The notes below the pieces were generated by a model. The model had not been told where the DNA came from and searched no databases. It was given only the letters and a program-made list of their open reading frames with translations. The position numbers and the translations under genes are program-made. A DNA stretch of 64,000 bases from Alphaproteobacteria bacterium (GTDB lineage Bacteria > Pseudomonadota > Alphaproteobacteria > TMED109), in assembly GCA_022825705.1 (NCBI GenBank), contig JAJDWH010000009.1:248001-312000 (forward strand). Direction: 5' to 3'. Shown piece by piece: positions 54,589 to 63,445 of this stretch; position 1 is the first letter of the stretch, and each line of letters opens with the position of its first letter.

Positions 54589-55578
54589 ATGGGATTTCTG
54601 GCAAACGGTGTCTGGCGGAACCAGCCGCCCGCATCGAAGGCAACGGACGGCAGCTTCCAACGTCAGGACGCAGGTTTCCGGAACTGGATCACCGCAGACG
54701 GGGCGCCGGGGCCCACCGGCGAGGGCGGCTTCCCGGCCGAGAGCGGACGGTATCACCTGTACGTATCGCTTGCCTGTCCCTGGGCGCACCGGACACTGAT
54801 CTTCCGGAAGCTGAAAGGACTGGAGGAGCATGTCTCGGTCGACGTCGTGCATCCGTTGATGAAGGAGCATGGCTGGGTCCTGTCGGACGGCTACCCGGGC
54901 GCAACCGGCGACACCGTCCTTGACAAGCAGTTCCTGCACCAGGTCTACACGGCGGCCGCGCCGGATGTGACCACGCGTGCGACGGTGCCGGTGCTCTGGG
55001 ACAGGGAGCGGGGAACGATCGTCTCCAACGAAAGCTCGGAAATCATCCGGATGTTCAACAGCGCCTTCAATGCGATCACCGGTGACCGGCACGACTTCTA
55101 CCCGGCCGAGCTGCGCCCCGAGATCGACGCCGTCAACGCCTCGGTGTACGCGAACGTCAACAACGGCGTGTACAAGGCGGGTTTTGCGACCACACAAGAA
55201 GCGTACGATGCCGCTGTCCGAAACGTGTTCGCGGAGCTCGACCGGCTGGAGCACCGCCTGTCGAGGCGGCGGTACCTGGCCGGCGACACCGTCACCGAAG
55301 CCGACTGGAGACTGATCCCCACGCTCGTTCGCTTCGACCCGGTCTACGTCGGGCACTTCAAGTGCAACATCCGGCGCCTGGTCGACTATCCCGCGTTGTG
55401 GGCCTACACGCGCGAACTCCATCAGTGGCCGGGGATAGCCGCCACGGTGGACATGGACCACATCCGGCACCACTACCACGCCAGTCACGAATCGATCAAT
55501 CCGCACGGCATTGTGCCGGCGGGCCCGGACATCCACTTCGACGCACCGCACGGCCGGGACAGCCTGACGGCGGGCTGA
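54589..55578 (+). CDS. Glutathionyl-hydroquinone reductase (YqjG/PcpF type)
   Basis: The 329-residue enzyme reduces glutathionyl-hydroquinones and related adducts. The catalytic cysteine is in YVSLACPWAHRTLIFRKLKG, and ANGVWRNQPPASKATDGSFQ, FLHQVYTAAAPDVTTRATVP, NESSEIIRMFN and TRELHQWPGIA are conserved in the family. The C-terminal domain is helical as in GSTs. It is monocistronic with 167 bases before it. Confidence 0.94.
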   Translation: MGFLANGVWRNQPPASKATDGSFQRQDAGFRNWITADGAPGPTGEGGFPAESGRYHLYVSLACPWAHRTLIFRKLKGLEEHVSVDVVHPLMKEHGWVLSDGYPGATGDTVLDKQFLHQVYTAAAPDVTTRATVPVLWDRERGTIVSNESSEIIRMFNSAFNAITGDRHDFYPAELRPEIDAVNASVYANVNNGVYKAGFATTQEAYDAAVRNVFAELDRLEHRLSRRRYLAGDTVTEADWRLIPTLVRFDPVYVGHFKCNIRRLVDYPALWAYTRELHQWPGIAATVDMDHIRHHYHASHESINPHGIVPAGPDIHFDAPHGRDSLTAG

Positions 55579-55692
55579 CCCGATTCGCGGCCGGCGTCGG
55601 TCGGCTCTCCGCCGTTGCGCCTGTACGCGTGCCCCGCGGCGGAAGCCTTCGTTATGCTCGCCGGAACAGCCGCGGGTGAATCGGGAGCCAAC

Positions 55693-56691
55693 ATGGCCAT
55701 TGGCCCACACAAACTCGAATATGAGGTGCTCGAAGGCTGGGAACAGCTGCCTGAAAACTGGTCCTTTGTCGAGGTCGCTGGTGTCGCTGTCGACTCGCGG
55801 GACCGTGTGTACGTCTTCAACCGCGGCGCGCACCCGGTCATCGTCTTCGACAAGGAAGGCAAGTTCCTGAACGCCTGGGGAGAGGGCGTGTTCTCGAGCG
55901 CCCACGGGATCTTCATCGACCACAACGATCATGTCTGGTGCGCCGACAACTTCGACCACACGGTGCGAAAGTTCACGACGGACGGTGAGCTCCTGATGAC
56001 GCTGGGCGAGGCGAACCAACCCGCGGACACGGGGTTTGTGATCGGTGAAACACCGGTCCAGCACGCCGGCGGCCCCTTCAACATGGTGACCAACGTGGCG
56101 GTCACGCGCTCGGGCGACCTGTTCATCGCCGACGGCTACGGCAACGCGCGGGTACATCACTTCACGAGCGACGGTGAGCTCGTGGCATCCTGGGGCGGGC
56201 CCGGCAGCGCCGAAGGCCAGTTCAACCTCCCGCACGGCATTGCGGTCGACCGGTCAGGTCGGGTCTTCGTCGCCGACCGCGAAAACTCACGGATTCAGAT
56301 CTTTTCGCCGGCCGGCGAGTACCTCGACAGCTGGAACTGGGTGAACCGGCCCGACGACCTGTTTCTGGATGAGCAGGAAAACCTCTACATCGCCGAGCTG
56401 GGCTGGGCGGTGCCGGTGCCCACCCGACCCCACTTCCCCTTCATGCAGCATCCTCCGACCGGCCATTCGCCGATCGCGAGGGTCACGGTCTGCGATCTTG
56501 ACGGCAACATTCAGGCCCAGCTCGGCGGCCCGGACGCGCTGCTGCCCGGCAATTTCATCGTCCCGCACGGTATCTGGGCCGACTCGCGCGGGGACCTGTA
56601 CGTCGGCGAGGTCGTCAAGGCATCCGGGGCGATCGAGCACTTCGCGCCGCTCACCTGCCATGCATTCCAGAAATTCGTCCGGGCCGGCTAG
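55693..56691 (+). CDS. NHL-repeat beta-propeller protein (peptidylglycine-lyase-like)
   Basis: ATG 55693, after GGGAGC, gives 332 residues. The NHL repeats include EVAGVAVDSRDRVYVFNRGA, AHGIFIDHNDHVWCADNFDH, NLPHGIAVDRSGRVFVADRE and VPHGIWADSRGDLYVGEVVK, forming a six-bladed propeller. The closest known group is the peptidyl-alpha-hydroxyglycine lyase family. No signal peptide is visible. It ends nine bases before a D-aminoacylase gene, suggesting a shared pathway. Confidence 0.85.
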   Translation: MAIGPHKLEYEVLEGWEQLPENWSFVEVAGVAVDSRDRVYVFNRGAHPVIVFDKEGKFLNAWGEGVFSSAHGIFIDHNDHVWCADNFDHTVRKFTTDGELLMTLGEANQPADTGFVIGETPVQHAGGPFNMVTNVAVTRSGDLFIADGYGNARVHHFTSDGELVASWGGPGSAEGQFNLPHGIAVDRSGRVFVADRENSRIQIFSPAGEYLDSWNWVNRPDDLFLDEQENLYIAELGWAVPVPTRPHFPFMQHPPTGHSPIARVTVCDLDGNIQAQLGGPDALLPGNFIVPHGIWADSRGDLYVGEVVKASGAIEHFAPLTCHAFQKFVRAG

Positions 56692-56700
56692 TCGGAGACC

Positions 56701-58185
56701 ATGACTACGATGCCGAAACCGGACCTGGTGATCCGCAACGCCAGCATCATCGACGGCTCCGGCGCGCCGGCGCGCTCCGGCGACATCGCGATCGCAGGAG
56801 ACCGGGTGTCGGCAATCGGAGCCCTCGCCCACCTGTCGGGCGCGTCGGAACTGGACGTCGGCGGTCGGGCCGTGGCACCGGGTTTCATCGACGTGCACAC
56901 ACACGACGACCGCGCGGTTCTGAGCGATCCGAACATGGCCTGCAAGGTGAGCCAGGGGGTCACCACCGTCGTCACCGGAAACTGCGGGATCAGTCTGGCG
57001 CCCCTCGAGCCCGCCGCCCCGCCGCCGCCGCCATCAGACCTGATCGGCGACCGGCCCGAACATTATTTCGCTGAGTTCGGCGACTACCTGTCAGCGCTGG
57101 ATCGCGATCCGCCGGCCGTCAACGTCGTTGCCCAGGTCGGCCACTCAACGCTGCGGATCGGCGCGATGGACGGGCTCGATCGGGCGGCCACTCCAAGCGA
57201 GATCGCACGAATGCGAGGACGACTGGAGGACTCGCTGGCGGCCGGCGCCGTCGGCATGAGCACGGGGCTGTTCTACCCACCCGCGAACGCGGCCCCGACC
57301 GAAGAGGTCGTCGAGCTCGCGGCGGCGCTGGCTCCGGCGGGGGCCATGCATTCCACTCACATGCGGGACGAAACCGCCCACGTTCTCGAATCACTCGATG
57401 AGACCTTTGAAATCGGTCGGCGAGCCGATGTCCCGGTGGTGATTTCCCACCACAAGTGCGCCGGTACACCCAATCATGGGCGGACGCTCGAAAGCCTTCC
57501 CAAAATCGACGCTGCCCGGGAAACGCAGCCGGTTGCCCTCGACGTCTATCCGTACGTGGCGGGTTCGACCGTGCTGAACCCGCACCGAATGATGAACGCG
57601 AGCCGGGTGATCGTGACCTGGTCGAAGTCGGTCCCGGAAGCAGCGGGGCGCGACCTGTCGGAGATTGCCGCCACCTGGGGGTGCTCTGAAGCCGCCGCAG
57701 CCGAGCGACTTCAGCCCGCCGGCGCAATCTACTTCATCATGGATGAAACGGACGTCCAGCGCGTGCTGACCTATCCGCACGCCATGATCGGCTCGGACGG
57801 CTTGCCGCATGACCAGCATCCTCATCCGCGCCTGTGGGGCACCTTTCCGCGCGTGCTTGGCCATTACGCGCGCGACATGGGCCTCTTCCCCCTAGAAGAG
57901 GCCGTGCGCCGCATGACGGGCCTGTCCGCCGCCCAGTTCGGCCTGACCGACCGCGGAGTCCTGCGGGCAGGGGCGTATGCCGACCTCGTCGTGTTCGACC
58001 CGCGAATCGTGGCTGACTGCTCCACGTGGGAGGAACCCACCCGGCCCGCTTCCGGTATCGAGCTGGTCATGGTGAATGGCCGGGCGGTCTGGCAGGCGGG
58101 CGCCGGCACCGGTGCGCGGCCCGGCCGGGCGCTTCGGCTTCAGGAGCTGGGCCCCAAGGGGCGCGACCGCGAGGTACCGGTCTAG
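56701..58185 (+). CDS. N-acyl-D-amino acid deacylase (amidohydrolase family)
   Basis: The 494-residue protein has the metal-dependent amidohydrolase opening LVIRNASIIDGSGAPARSGD, the metal site APGFIDVHTHDDRAV, the cysteine motif TVVTGNCGIS, THMRDE and VVISHHKCAG with the next histidine, and a final SDGLPHDQHPHPRLWGTFPR. These define D-aminoacylases, which release D-amino acids from N-acyl forms. Start ATG 56701 has an alternative at 56710. It is in a cluster with an NHL protein and an oligopeptide-binding protein, consistent with uptake and hydrolysis of modified peptides. Confidence 0.93.
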   Translation: MTTMPKPDLVIRNASIIDGSGAPARSGDIAIAGDRVSAIGALAHLSGASELDVGGRAVAPGFIDVHTHDDRAVLSDPNMACKVSQGVTTVVTGNCGISLAPLEPAAPPPPPSDLIGDRPEHYFAEFGDYLSALDRDPPAVNVVAQVGHSTLRIGAMDGLDRAATPSEIARMRGRLEDSLAAGAVGMSTGLFYPPANAAPTEEVVELAAALAPAGAMHSTHMRDETAHVLESLDETFEIGRRADVPVVISHHKCAGTPNHGRTLESLPKIDAARETQPVALDVYPYVAGSTVLNPHRMMNASRVIVTWSKSVPEAAGRDLSEIAATWGCSEAAAAERLQPAGAIYFIMDETDVQRVLTYPHAMIGSDGLPHDQHPHPRLWGTFPRVLGHYARDMGLFPLEEAVRRMTGLSAAQFGLTDRGVLRAGAYADLVVFDPRIVADCSTWEEPTRPASGIELVMVNGRAVWQAGAGTGARPGRALRLQELGPKGRDREVPV

Positions 58186-58188
58186 GAA

Positions 58189-59814
58189 ATGGCCAAGGCG
58201 GACGACAGCGCAATGGCGCCACGCCTGATCGTCCGGGCCGCTTTCGCTGGCATCGTCTCCGGCCTGCTGCTGCTTGCCGTGTCGCTGGCGTCACCCGCAC
58301 GATCGGAGTCGATCCTGCGGATCGTCCCGCATGCCGACCTGAAGAACATCGATCCGATCTGGACGACCGCGTACATCACGCGCAACCACGGCTACATGGT
58401 CTACGACACCCTGTTCGCTCTGGATGAGAACCTCGAAGTCCAGCCGCAGATGGTAGATCGCTGGTCCGTCAGCGAAGACGGCCTGATCTGGCGGTTCGTG
58501 CTTCGCGACGGGCTTCGGTGGCATGACGGTGCGCCGGTGACCGCAGCCGACTGCGTCGCCTCGATCCGGCGCTGGAGCGCGCGCGACGGCATGGGCCAGA
58601 AGCTCGCCGACGCGACGCGAGCGCTACGGGTCATCGATGCCAGGACCTTTGAGCTGGAGCTGGGCGCACCATATGGCCTCGTGCTCGAATCACTTGGCAA
58701 GATCAGCTCCAACGTGCCGTTCATGATGCCTGAGCGTCACGCCTCGATGGACCCGTTTGAGCAGATCCCCGACACGCTGGGGTCCGGGCCGTTCATTTTC
58801 GTGAAGGACGAATGGATCCCGGGAGCACGGGTGGTCTATGTCCGCAATCCGGACTACGTGCCCCGCGCCGAGCCTTCGAGCTTCGCAGCAGGCGCCAAGC
58901 GCGCCAGGGTCGATCGGGTCGAGTGGCACTACATCCCGGATTCCGCCACGGCAATGAACGCACTGATGGCGGGTGAGGTCGACTATTTCGAACTGCCGCC
59001 GCACGACCTGCTGCCGATCCTGGAAGCGGCGTCGGGGGTCGTCGTCGAGAACCTGGATCCGCTCGGAGTCCAGGGCTGGCTGCGGATGAACCATCTCCAT
59101 CCGCCGTTCGACGATCCGCGCGTTCGTGAAGCCGTCCTGTGGCTCATCGACCAGGAACACTACATGCGAGCGGCGGTCGGAAACCCGGCCTACTACCAAA
59201 CCTGCCCGGCCATACTGGCGTGCGGCACGCCCTTCGAGTCGACCGTCGGCAGCGACGCGCTGGTGGGTCACGATATCGACAAGGCCAGGGAGCTGATCGC
59301 GGCAGCCGGCTACGAAGGTGCGCCGGTGACGATCCTGCAGCCCACCGATATCGCCATCCTCAACAGCGCGTCCCTGGTCACGGCGCAGGCCCTGCGTGAT
59401 GCCGGCTTCGTGGTCGATCTCCAGGCCATGGACTGGAGTACGTTGACTTCCCGTCGCCCCATCACCGATCCGCCGTTGCAGGGCGGCTGGAACCTGTTTC
59501 ATACCTGGGCGCTCGCCGTGGACGTCGCCAACCCGGTCGCCAACATCGCGATTTCCGGAGGCTGCCGCGAACGGGCCTGGTTCGGATGGCCGTGCGACGA
59601 AGAGATCGAACGCCTGCGCGACACATTTGCCCGCACGTCCGACCCCGACAGCCGGAAGACCCTGGCCCGGGAGATCCAGGCCCGAGCCTTCAAGGTTGTC
59701 ACGCATGGGCTTTACGGACAGTGGTCAAACCCGGTCGCGTACCGCGATTCGTTGCGCGGGCTGATCAAGTCCCCGGTCCAGTTTTTCTGGAACATCGAGA
59801 AAGTGGTGCCTTGA
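58189..59814 (+). CDS. ABC transporter substrate-binding protein, family 5 (oligopeptide type)
   Basis: The 541-residue protein has a signal peptide (FAGIVSGLLLLAVSLASPAR-S) and the family-5 features YDTLFALDENLEVQPQMVDR, WRFVLRDGLRWHDGAPVTAA, DCVASIRRW, MNHLHPPFDDPRVREAVLW and FNRNP-like YVRNPDYVP. It captures peptides or similar solutes in the periplasm. It starts three bases after the deacylase. No permease or ATPase genes follow, so it must use a transporter encoded elsewhere. Confidence 0.93.
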   Translation: MAKADDSAMAPRLIVRAAFAGIVSGLLLLAVSLASPARSESILRIVPHADLKNIDPIWTTAYITRNHGYMVYDTLFALDENLEVQPQMVDRWSVSEDGLIWRFVLRDGLRWHDGAPVTAADCVASIRRWSARDGMGQKLADATRALRVIDARTFELELGAPYGLVLESLGKISSNVPFMMPERHASMDPFEQIPDTLGSGPFIFVKDEWIPGARVVYVRNPDYVPRAEPSSFAAGAKRARVDRVEWHYIPDSATAMNALMAGEVDYFELPPHDLLPILEAASGVVVENLDPLGVQGWLRMNHLHPPFDDPRVREAVLWLIDQEHYMRAAVGNPAYYQTCPAILACGTPFESTVGSDALVGHDIDKARELIAAAGYEGAPVTILQPTDIAILNSASLVTAQALRDAGFVVDLQAMDWSTLTSRRPITDPPLQGGWNLFHTWALAVDVANPVANIAISGGCRERAWFGWPCDEEIERLRDTFARTSDPDSRKTLAREIQARAFKVVTHGLYGQWSNPVAYRDSLRGLIKSPVQFFWNIEKVVP

Positions 59815-60266
59815 TTCTCTTGCAGAGGCGCCGGCAGGCGGCCTGACCACGAAACGGCCGGGCCGCCAGCAGCCGGCATGCATTGCCCCTGACGTGGCGT
59901 TCGTGTCAAAAACGGAGAACACGCCGCAAGACTGACCGCGCCTACAATCGGTGTCCGGGACCGACGCCCAGGATTTCTCCTGCTTGTCCCGAATTGCCCG
60001 TAGACTCCCGCCGTGAATTCGGTTCCGCAACGTTCCGCACCGAGCAGAAGACCGAACAAACGATGCCGGATGGGCGGACACAAGACCTCTGAATTCATGC
60101 AGATGGAATTTACGGAGAACTGTCCGACCGGCCCGATCATGAATGGTCAGGCCGGCGACTTCGCGGCGTCGACACCTTCAAGTGCGGGCTGCCCTGCTTC
60201 GCCTTATGCCGGCCCAAGGCAGCCGACGGAACGTCATGTCCGGGCCTTCCGACCGGGAATGGGCCC
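59815..60266. other. Intergenic region without a supportable gene
   Basis: About 450 bases between the substrate-binding protein and the SH3 protein hold only short, unsupported open frames. No clear terminator with a T-run or promoter pair was identified. Confidence 0.4.
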
Positions 60267-60746
60267 GTGAGGCGCGCAACCGTTCCGTTGCTCGTGGGGG
60301 CAATGCTCCTGCAGTTGGTCGCCACGGCGCCAATCACTCACGCTCAGGAAGTCGCTCCGACCTGGGGCAGCATCGCCGCCAGCCGTGCACACCTGCGGGC
60401 CGGACCCGGCAAGCGATTCCCGATCGAATGGGTGTTCACCGCGCCAAGCCTGCCGGTCTTGATCACGGACCGGCACGACAACTGGCGTGCGGTAACCCTG
60501 CCCAACGGGGATTCCGGCTGGATGCATCACAGCCTGCTGTCTTGGCGGCGAACCGCTCTGGTCGAGAACAACACCGTGCTGCGGCGGCGTCCGAGCGAAA
60601 ACAGCGCAGTGCTTGCTGAGGTCAGGGCCGGTGCCGTCGTCGACCTCCTTGACACCTGTGGGGCCACCTGGTGCCGGGTCACCGCCGGAGGATGGAAGGG
60701 CTACATCGCGCGGATCGCCTTGTGGGGACCAACGGATCCTGAGTGA
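60267..60746 (+). CDS. Secreted SH3-domain protein
   Basis: GTG 60267 opens a signal peptide (VPLLVGAMLLQLVATAPITH, AQ-A) and then two bacterial SH3 domains: RAHLRAGPGKRFPIEWVFTA through GDSGWMHHSLLS, and NTVLRRRPSENSAVLAEVRA through GWKGYIARIALWG. This is the SH3_4/YgiM-like layout of exported proteins of 150-160 residues, thought to bind the cell wall or peptides. It converges with the Fur-family gene. Confidence 0.85.
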   Translation: MRRATVPLLVGAMLLQLVATAPITHAQEVAPTWGSIAASRAHLRAGPGKRFPIEWVFTAPSLPVLITDRHDNWRAVTLPNGDSGWMHHSLLSWRRTALVENNTVLRRRPSENSAVLAEVRAGAVVDLLDTCGATWCRVTAGGWKGYIARIALWGPTDPE

Positions 60747-60817
60747 AGTCCCCACCGAGGGTTGCCCGGGTGTCGGTAGTGTTGGAGTTGTCAGAAAGAC
60801 CGAGAGCAGCATGCGAT

Positions 60818-61246
60818 TCAACGGATACTGCGATCCTCCTCCAGCCGCACCAGCACGTGAACTCCAGCCACCCGCATTCCGGCGGGTGGCTCCGGCACTC
60901 CGGCGACGCGAATGTCCTCCTCCGGGATGTCCTCAAGTTCGCCGCTTCCCTGGTGCAGGAAATGATGATGAGAATCGGTGTTGGTATCAAACCAGTTGCA
61001 CGCCGAATCGACGGTTATCTCGCGCAGCAGCCCGGCTCGAGCAAAGCAATGGAGGGTGTTGTAGACCGTGCCGGTCGCGACCGGTGTTCCGGCCTGCTCG
61101 GCTTCGTGACGCAGGACCTCCGCGGTAACGTGTCGGTTCTCGCCTGAGAACAATATTCGTGCCAGTTGCAGACGCTGTCGTGTCAGTCGGACACCGGCTG
61201 CGCGCAACCGATGTCGCAGGTCCAGATCCATTTGTGATCTCGACAT
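60818..61246 (-). CDS. Fur-family regulator of the Irr type
   Basis: ATG 61246 gives 142 residues. LRAAGVRLTRQRLQLARILF is the winged helix, HVTAEVLRHEAEQAGTPVAT and GTVYNTLHCFARAGLLREIT recognise DNA, and NWFDTNTDSHHHFLHQGSGE holds the His-rich metal/haem site that marks Irr rather than Fur. Irr controls iron- and haem-related genes in alphaproteobacteria. The N-terminal haem regulatory motif (G-C-P-W-H-D) is missing, as in many Irr proteins outside Bradyrhizobium. It is divergent from an MFS transporter gene. Confidence 0.88.
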   Translation of the reverse strand: MSRSQMDLDLRHRLRAAGVRLTRQRLQLARILFSGENRHVTAEVLRHEAEQAGTPVATGTVYNTLHCFARAGLLREITVDSACNWFDTNTDSHHHFLHQGSGELEDIPEEDIRVAGVPEPPAGMRVAGVHVLVRLEEDRSIR

Positions 61247-61371
61247 GGCAGGTTCCCCACTGCTCTCGTAGTCGGTGTCGCTCGGCCTCCGCAAGCCAGC
61301 ACTTCCTCCAAGAATACCAGCTAGTGTGCTACCGGTTTCAAGACCGCCCCCGTGCCTCTGGATTCCAGTTC

Positions 61372-62667
61372 GTGCCACAGACCTCACCCGCCGCCACACG
61401 GGCAAGCATCGCTGGCTGGTGCCTGTACGATTGGGCGAATTCGCCGTTCGCCGCGATCATTCTGACGTTCGTCATCCCGGCCTACTTCGCGAGTGCGATC
61501 CTCTCCGACGACGCCGCCGCGCAGGCCGAATGGGGCTTCATGGTCGGAACTGCGTCTTTCGTGGTGGCAGTGCTGAGCCCCATTCTCGGCGCTGTCGCCG
61601 ATCGGACAGGACGACGGAAAGCCTGGATTGCCTTCTGCGCCGCCGTCATGATCGTTGCGACCGGACTCTTGTGGTGGGGCAAGCCCGGGCCCGAATCGGC
61701 AGCCTGGATCCTGTGGTGGTCCGGCGTCGGCCTGGTGGCCTTCGAACTCGGGCTGGTGTTCTACAACGCTCTGCTGCCTGGCCTGGGGCCCCGCGATCGC
61801 CTTGGCCGCATCTCGGGTACCGCCTGGGCAACCGGCTACATGGGCGGCATGGCCTGCCTGGCGCTGGCGCTCTTCGGAATTGTCCTTGCAGACCCCCCAC
61901 CGCTCGGCCTCGATCCGCAACAGGGCGAGCACGTCCGCATTACCGGACCACTCGTTGCCATCTGGATGGGACTCTTCTGCCTCCCCCTGTTTCTCTGGAC
62001 ACGGGATGTCCCGGCAGGTCGCATGACGGTACCGGCGGCCATCCGGACGGGGCTCGGGAAGCTCTACCGAGATCTCTCGGGCATGTTGGCGGATCCGGAA
62101 CGGCGGGTGGTCGGTCGTTACCTCGTGGCCCGCATGGTCTACACCGACGGAATCAATACCGTCTTCGCCTTCGGCGGCATCTACGCTGCCGCTGTCATCG
62201 GGATGACCGTCAGTGAAGTCGTCCAGTTTGCAATCCTGATCAACATCACTGCGGGTATCGGCGCCTTTGTGTTCGGTCGGGTGGACGATCGACTGGGCGC
62301 GAAACCGACGATTCTGATCGGGCTTGTGGCAATCGTCGTCCTCAGCACATGCATGCTGTTCATCAGCACCCAGGTTCTGTTCTTTGCCGTCGGGGCGGTT
62401 CTGGGGATCTTTTTCGGTCCTGTTCAGTCGGCCAGCCGGTCCCTGATGGCTCGCCTGGTACCGGTCGGGGAAGAAGCCGAGGCCTTTGGTCTGTACGCGC
62501 TGTCGGGCAAGGTCACCGCATTCGTCGGGCCTTGGCTGGTCGGTGTCGTCACACTCGCCACGGACAGCGAGCGGTGGGGCCTGGCAACGGTGATACCGTT
62601 CCTGATCGTCGGCGCACTTTTATTGCTGCGGGTACCGGACCCGTCGCGCGGCACATCAGCCACCTGA
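61372..62667 (+). CDS. MFS transporter (UMF1 type)
   Basis: From GTG 61372 the protein has 431 residues and about 12 membrane spans. The opening WCLYDWANSPFAAIILTFVI is the signature of the UMF1 group; SPILGAVADRTGRRKAWIAF is the MFS A-like loop. FGPVQSASRSLMARLVPVGE and EAFGLYALSGKVTAFVGPWL are also typical. The solute is unknown. It diverges from the Irr-like gene with 125 bases between, so iron control is possible. Confidence 0.88.
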   Translation: MPQTSPAATRASIAGWCLYDWANSPFAAIILTFVIPAYFASAILSDDAAAQAEWGFMVGTASFVVAVLSPILGAVADRTGRRKAWIAFCAAVMIVATGLLWWGKPGPESAAWILWWSGVGLVAFELGLVFYNALLPGLGPRDRLGRISGTAWATGYMGGMACLALALFGIVLADPPPLGLDPQQGEHVRITGPLVAIWMGLFCLPLFLWTRDVPAGRMTVPAAIRTGLGKLYRDLSGMLADPERRVVGRYLVARMVYTDGINTVFAFGGIYAAAVIGMTVSEVVQFAILINITAGIGAFVFGRVDDRLGAKPTILIGLVAIVVLSTCMLFISTQVLFFAVGAVLGIFFGPVQSASRSLMARLVPVGEEAEAFGLYALSGKVTAFVGPWLVGVVTLATDSERWGLATVIPFLIVGALLLLRVPDPSRGTSAT

Positions 62668-63445
62668 ACACGGTGCGGCCCGATCCGCTCCGCCCCTCCT
62701 CTCAGCAAACGGGCAGACGAGTCGCGACGGCACCACGGTCCCATTCCCTCCGCCGGATGATCATGCAACCCCTTGCGGTCCCGGAACCGACTGACCCGCC
62801 ATCCGGTCATCTGTGACCGCCGATTTCACCCATGAAATCGCACACGCCGTTTTTGCGTGCACGAGCAAGGCCACCCGCCCATCTCGCGGGTTGGTCGCAT
62901 CGCGGGCGACTCCCGGGGTTCTGCCACGTCGACGGGTCAGGAAGCACGATGACGCAGGGCCCAACCCGCAGGAAGCGCAACCGGCGCCGCCGCCTCAAAA
63001 GGAACTACAGGTCGGCACCTTGCAATCAGAAATCAGAATTGAATGTGATCCAATTTAGAAAGCCTATAAGATCGCAAGCAAGTTAAGAATAAATCTTCCT
63101 CAATTGGTACGCAGCCATCTATTGAATGATTACGCATCCGTTATCAAGTTGAACCCGAAGTGAACATTCATTACAATATATTTTATCATCTGGTACGAAT
63201 GTAACTATGGATTTGAATCGGTCCGGTCCGGTTCACCGCCGCCTCCTACGCCCCAGTACCCCGCTGGTTAGCGCGGTCCTACCCAATCACCGACAGGCAT
63301 CACCTAACATTCGGAAAATTCCGGACTTTTTTCTCATATGTAGTCGCGCTTTCTCGCATGTTCTCGCGTTTTTGTCGTCATGACTAGCCAATTAAATAAC
63401 AAAAGTTATTGTCAAACGAGGTTAATCCAACTACTTGTGGCAACA
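62668..63445. other. Transition from chromosomal genes to an AT-rich island edge
   Basis: The first 350 bases remain GC-rich without a supportable gene. From about 63040 the DNA becomes strongly AT-rich, a change typical of horizontally acquired DNA. No tRNA gene or clear attachment site was identified. Confidence 0.5.
63331..63410 (+). promoter_or_regulatory. Phased repeats and an inverted repeat upstream of the regulator gene
   Basis: TTCTCATATG (63331), TTCTCGCATG (63351) and TTCTCGCGTT (63361) are similar decamers spaced by 20 and 10 bases, on one face of the helix. They are followed by AATAAC-AAAA-GTTATT (63395-63410), a perfect 6-base inverted repeat ending 35 bases before the ATG at 63446. 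These are plausible operator sites for the DNA-binding protein encoded next. Confidence 0.5.

Noticed and set aside
54418..56235. 605-codon minus-strand open frame
   Set aside because: Shadow of the glutathionyl-hydroquinone reductase and NHL genes.
63226..63300. Possible tRNA or attachment site at the AT-rich boundary
   Set aside because: A GGTTCA-type loop is present, but no cloverleaf or anticodon stem could be built around it.
63331..63370. Short regularly spaced repeats considered as a CRISPR array
   Set aside because: The decamers are too short and too close, with no spacers of normal length and no cas genes.
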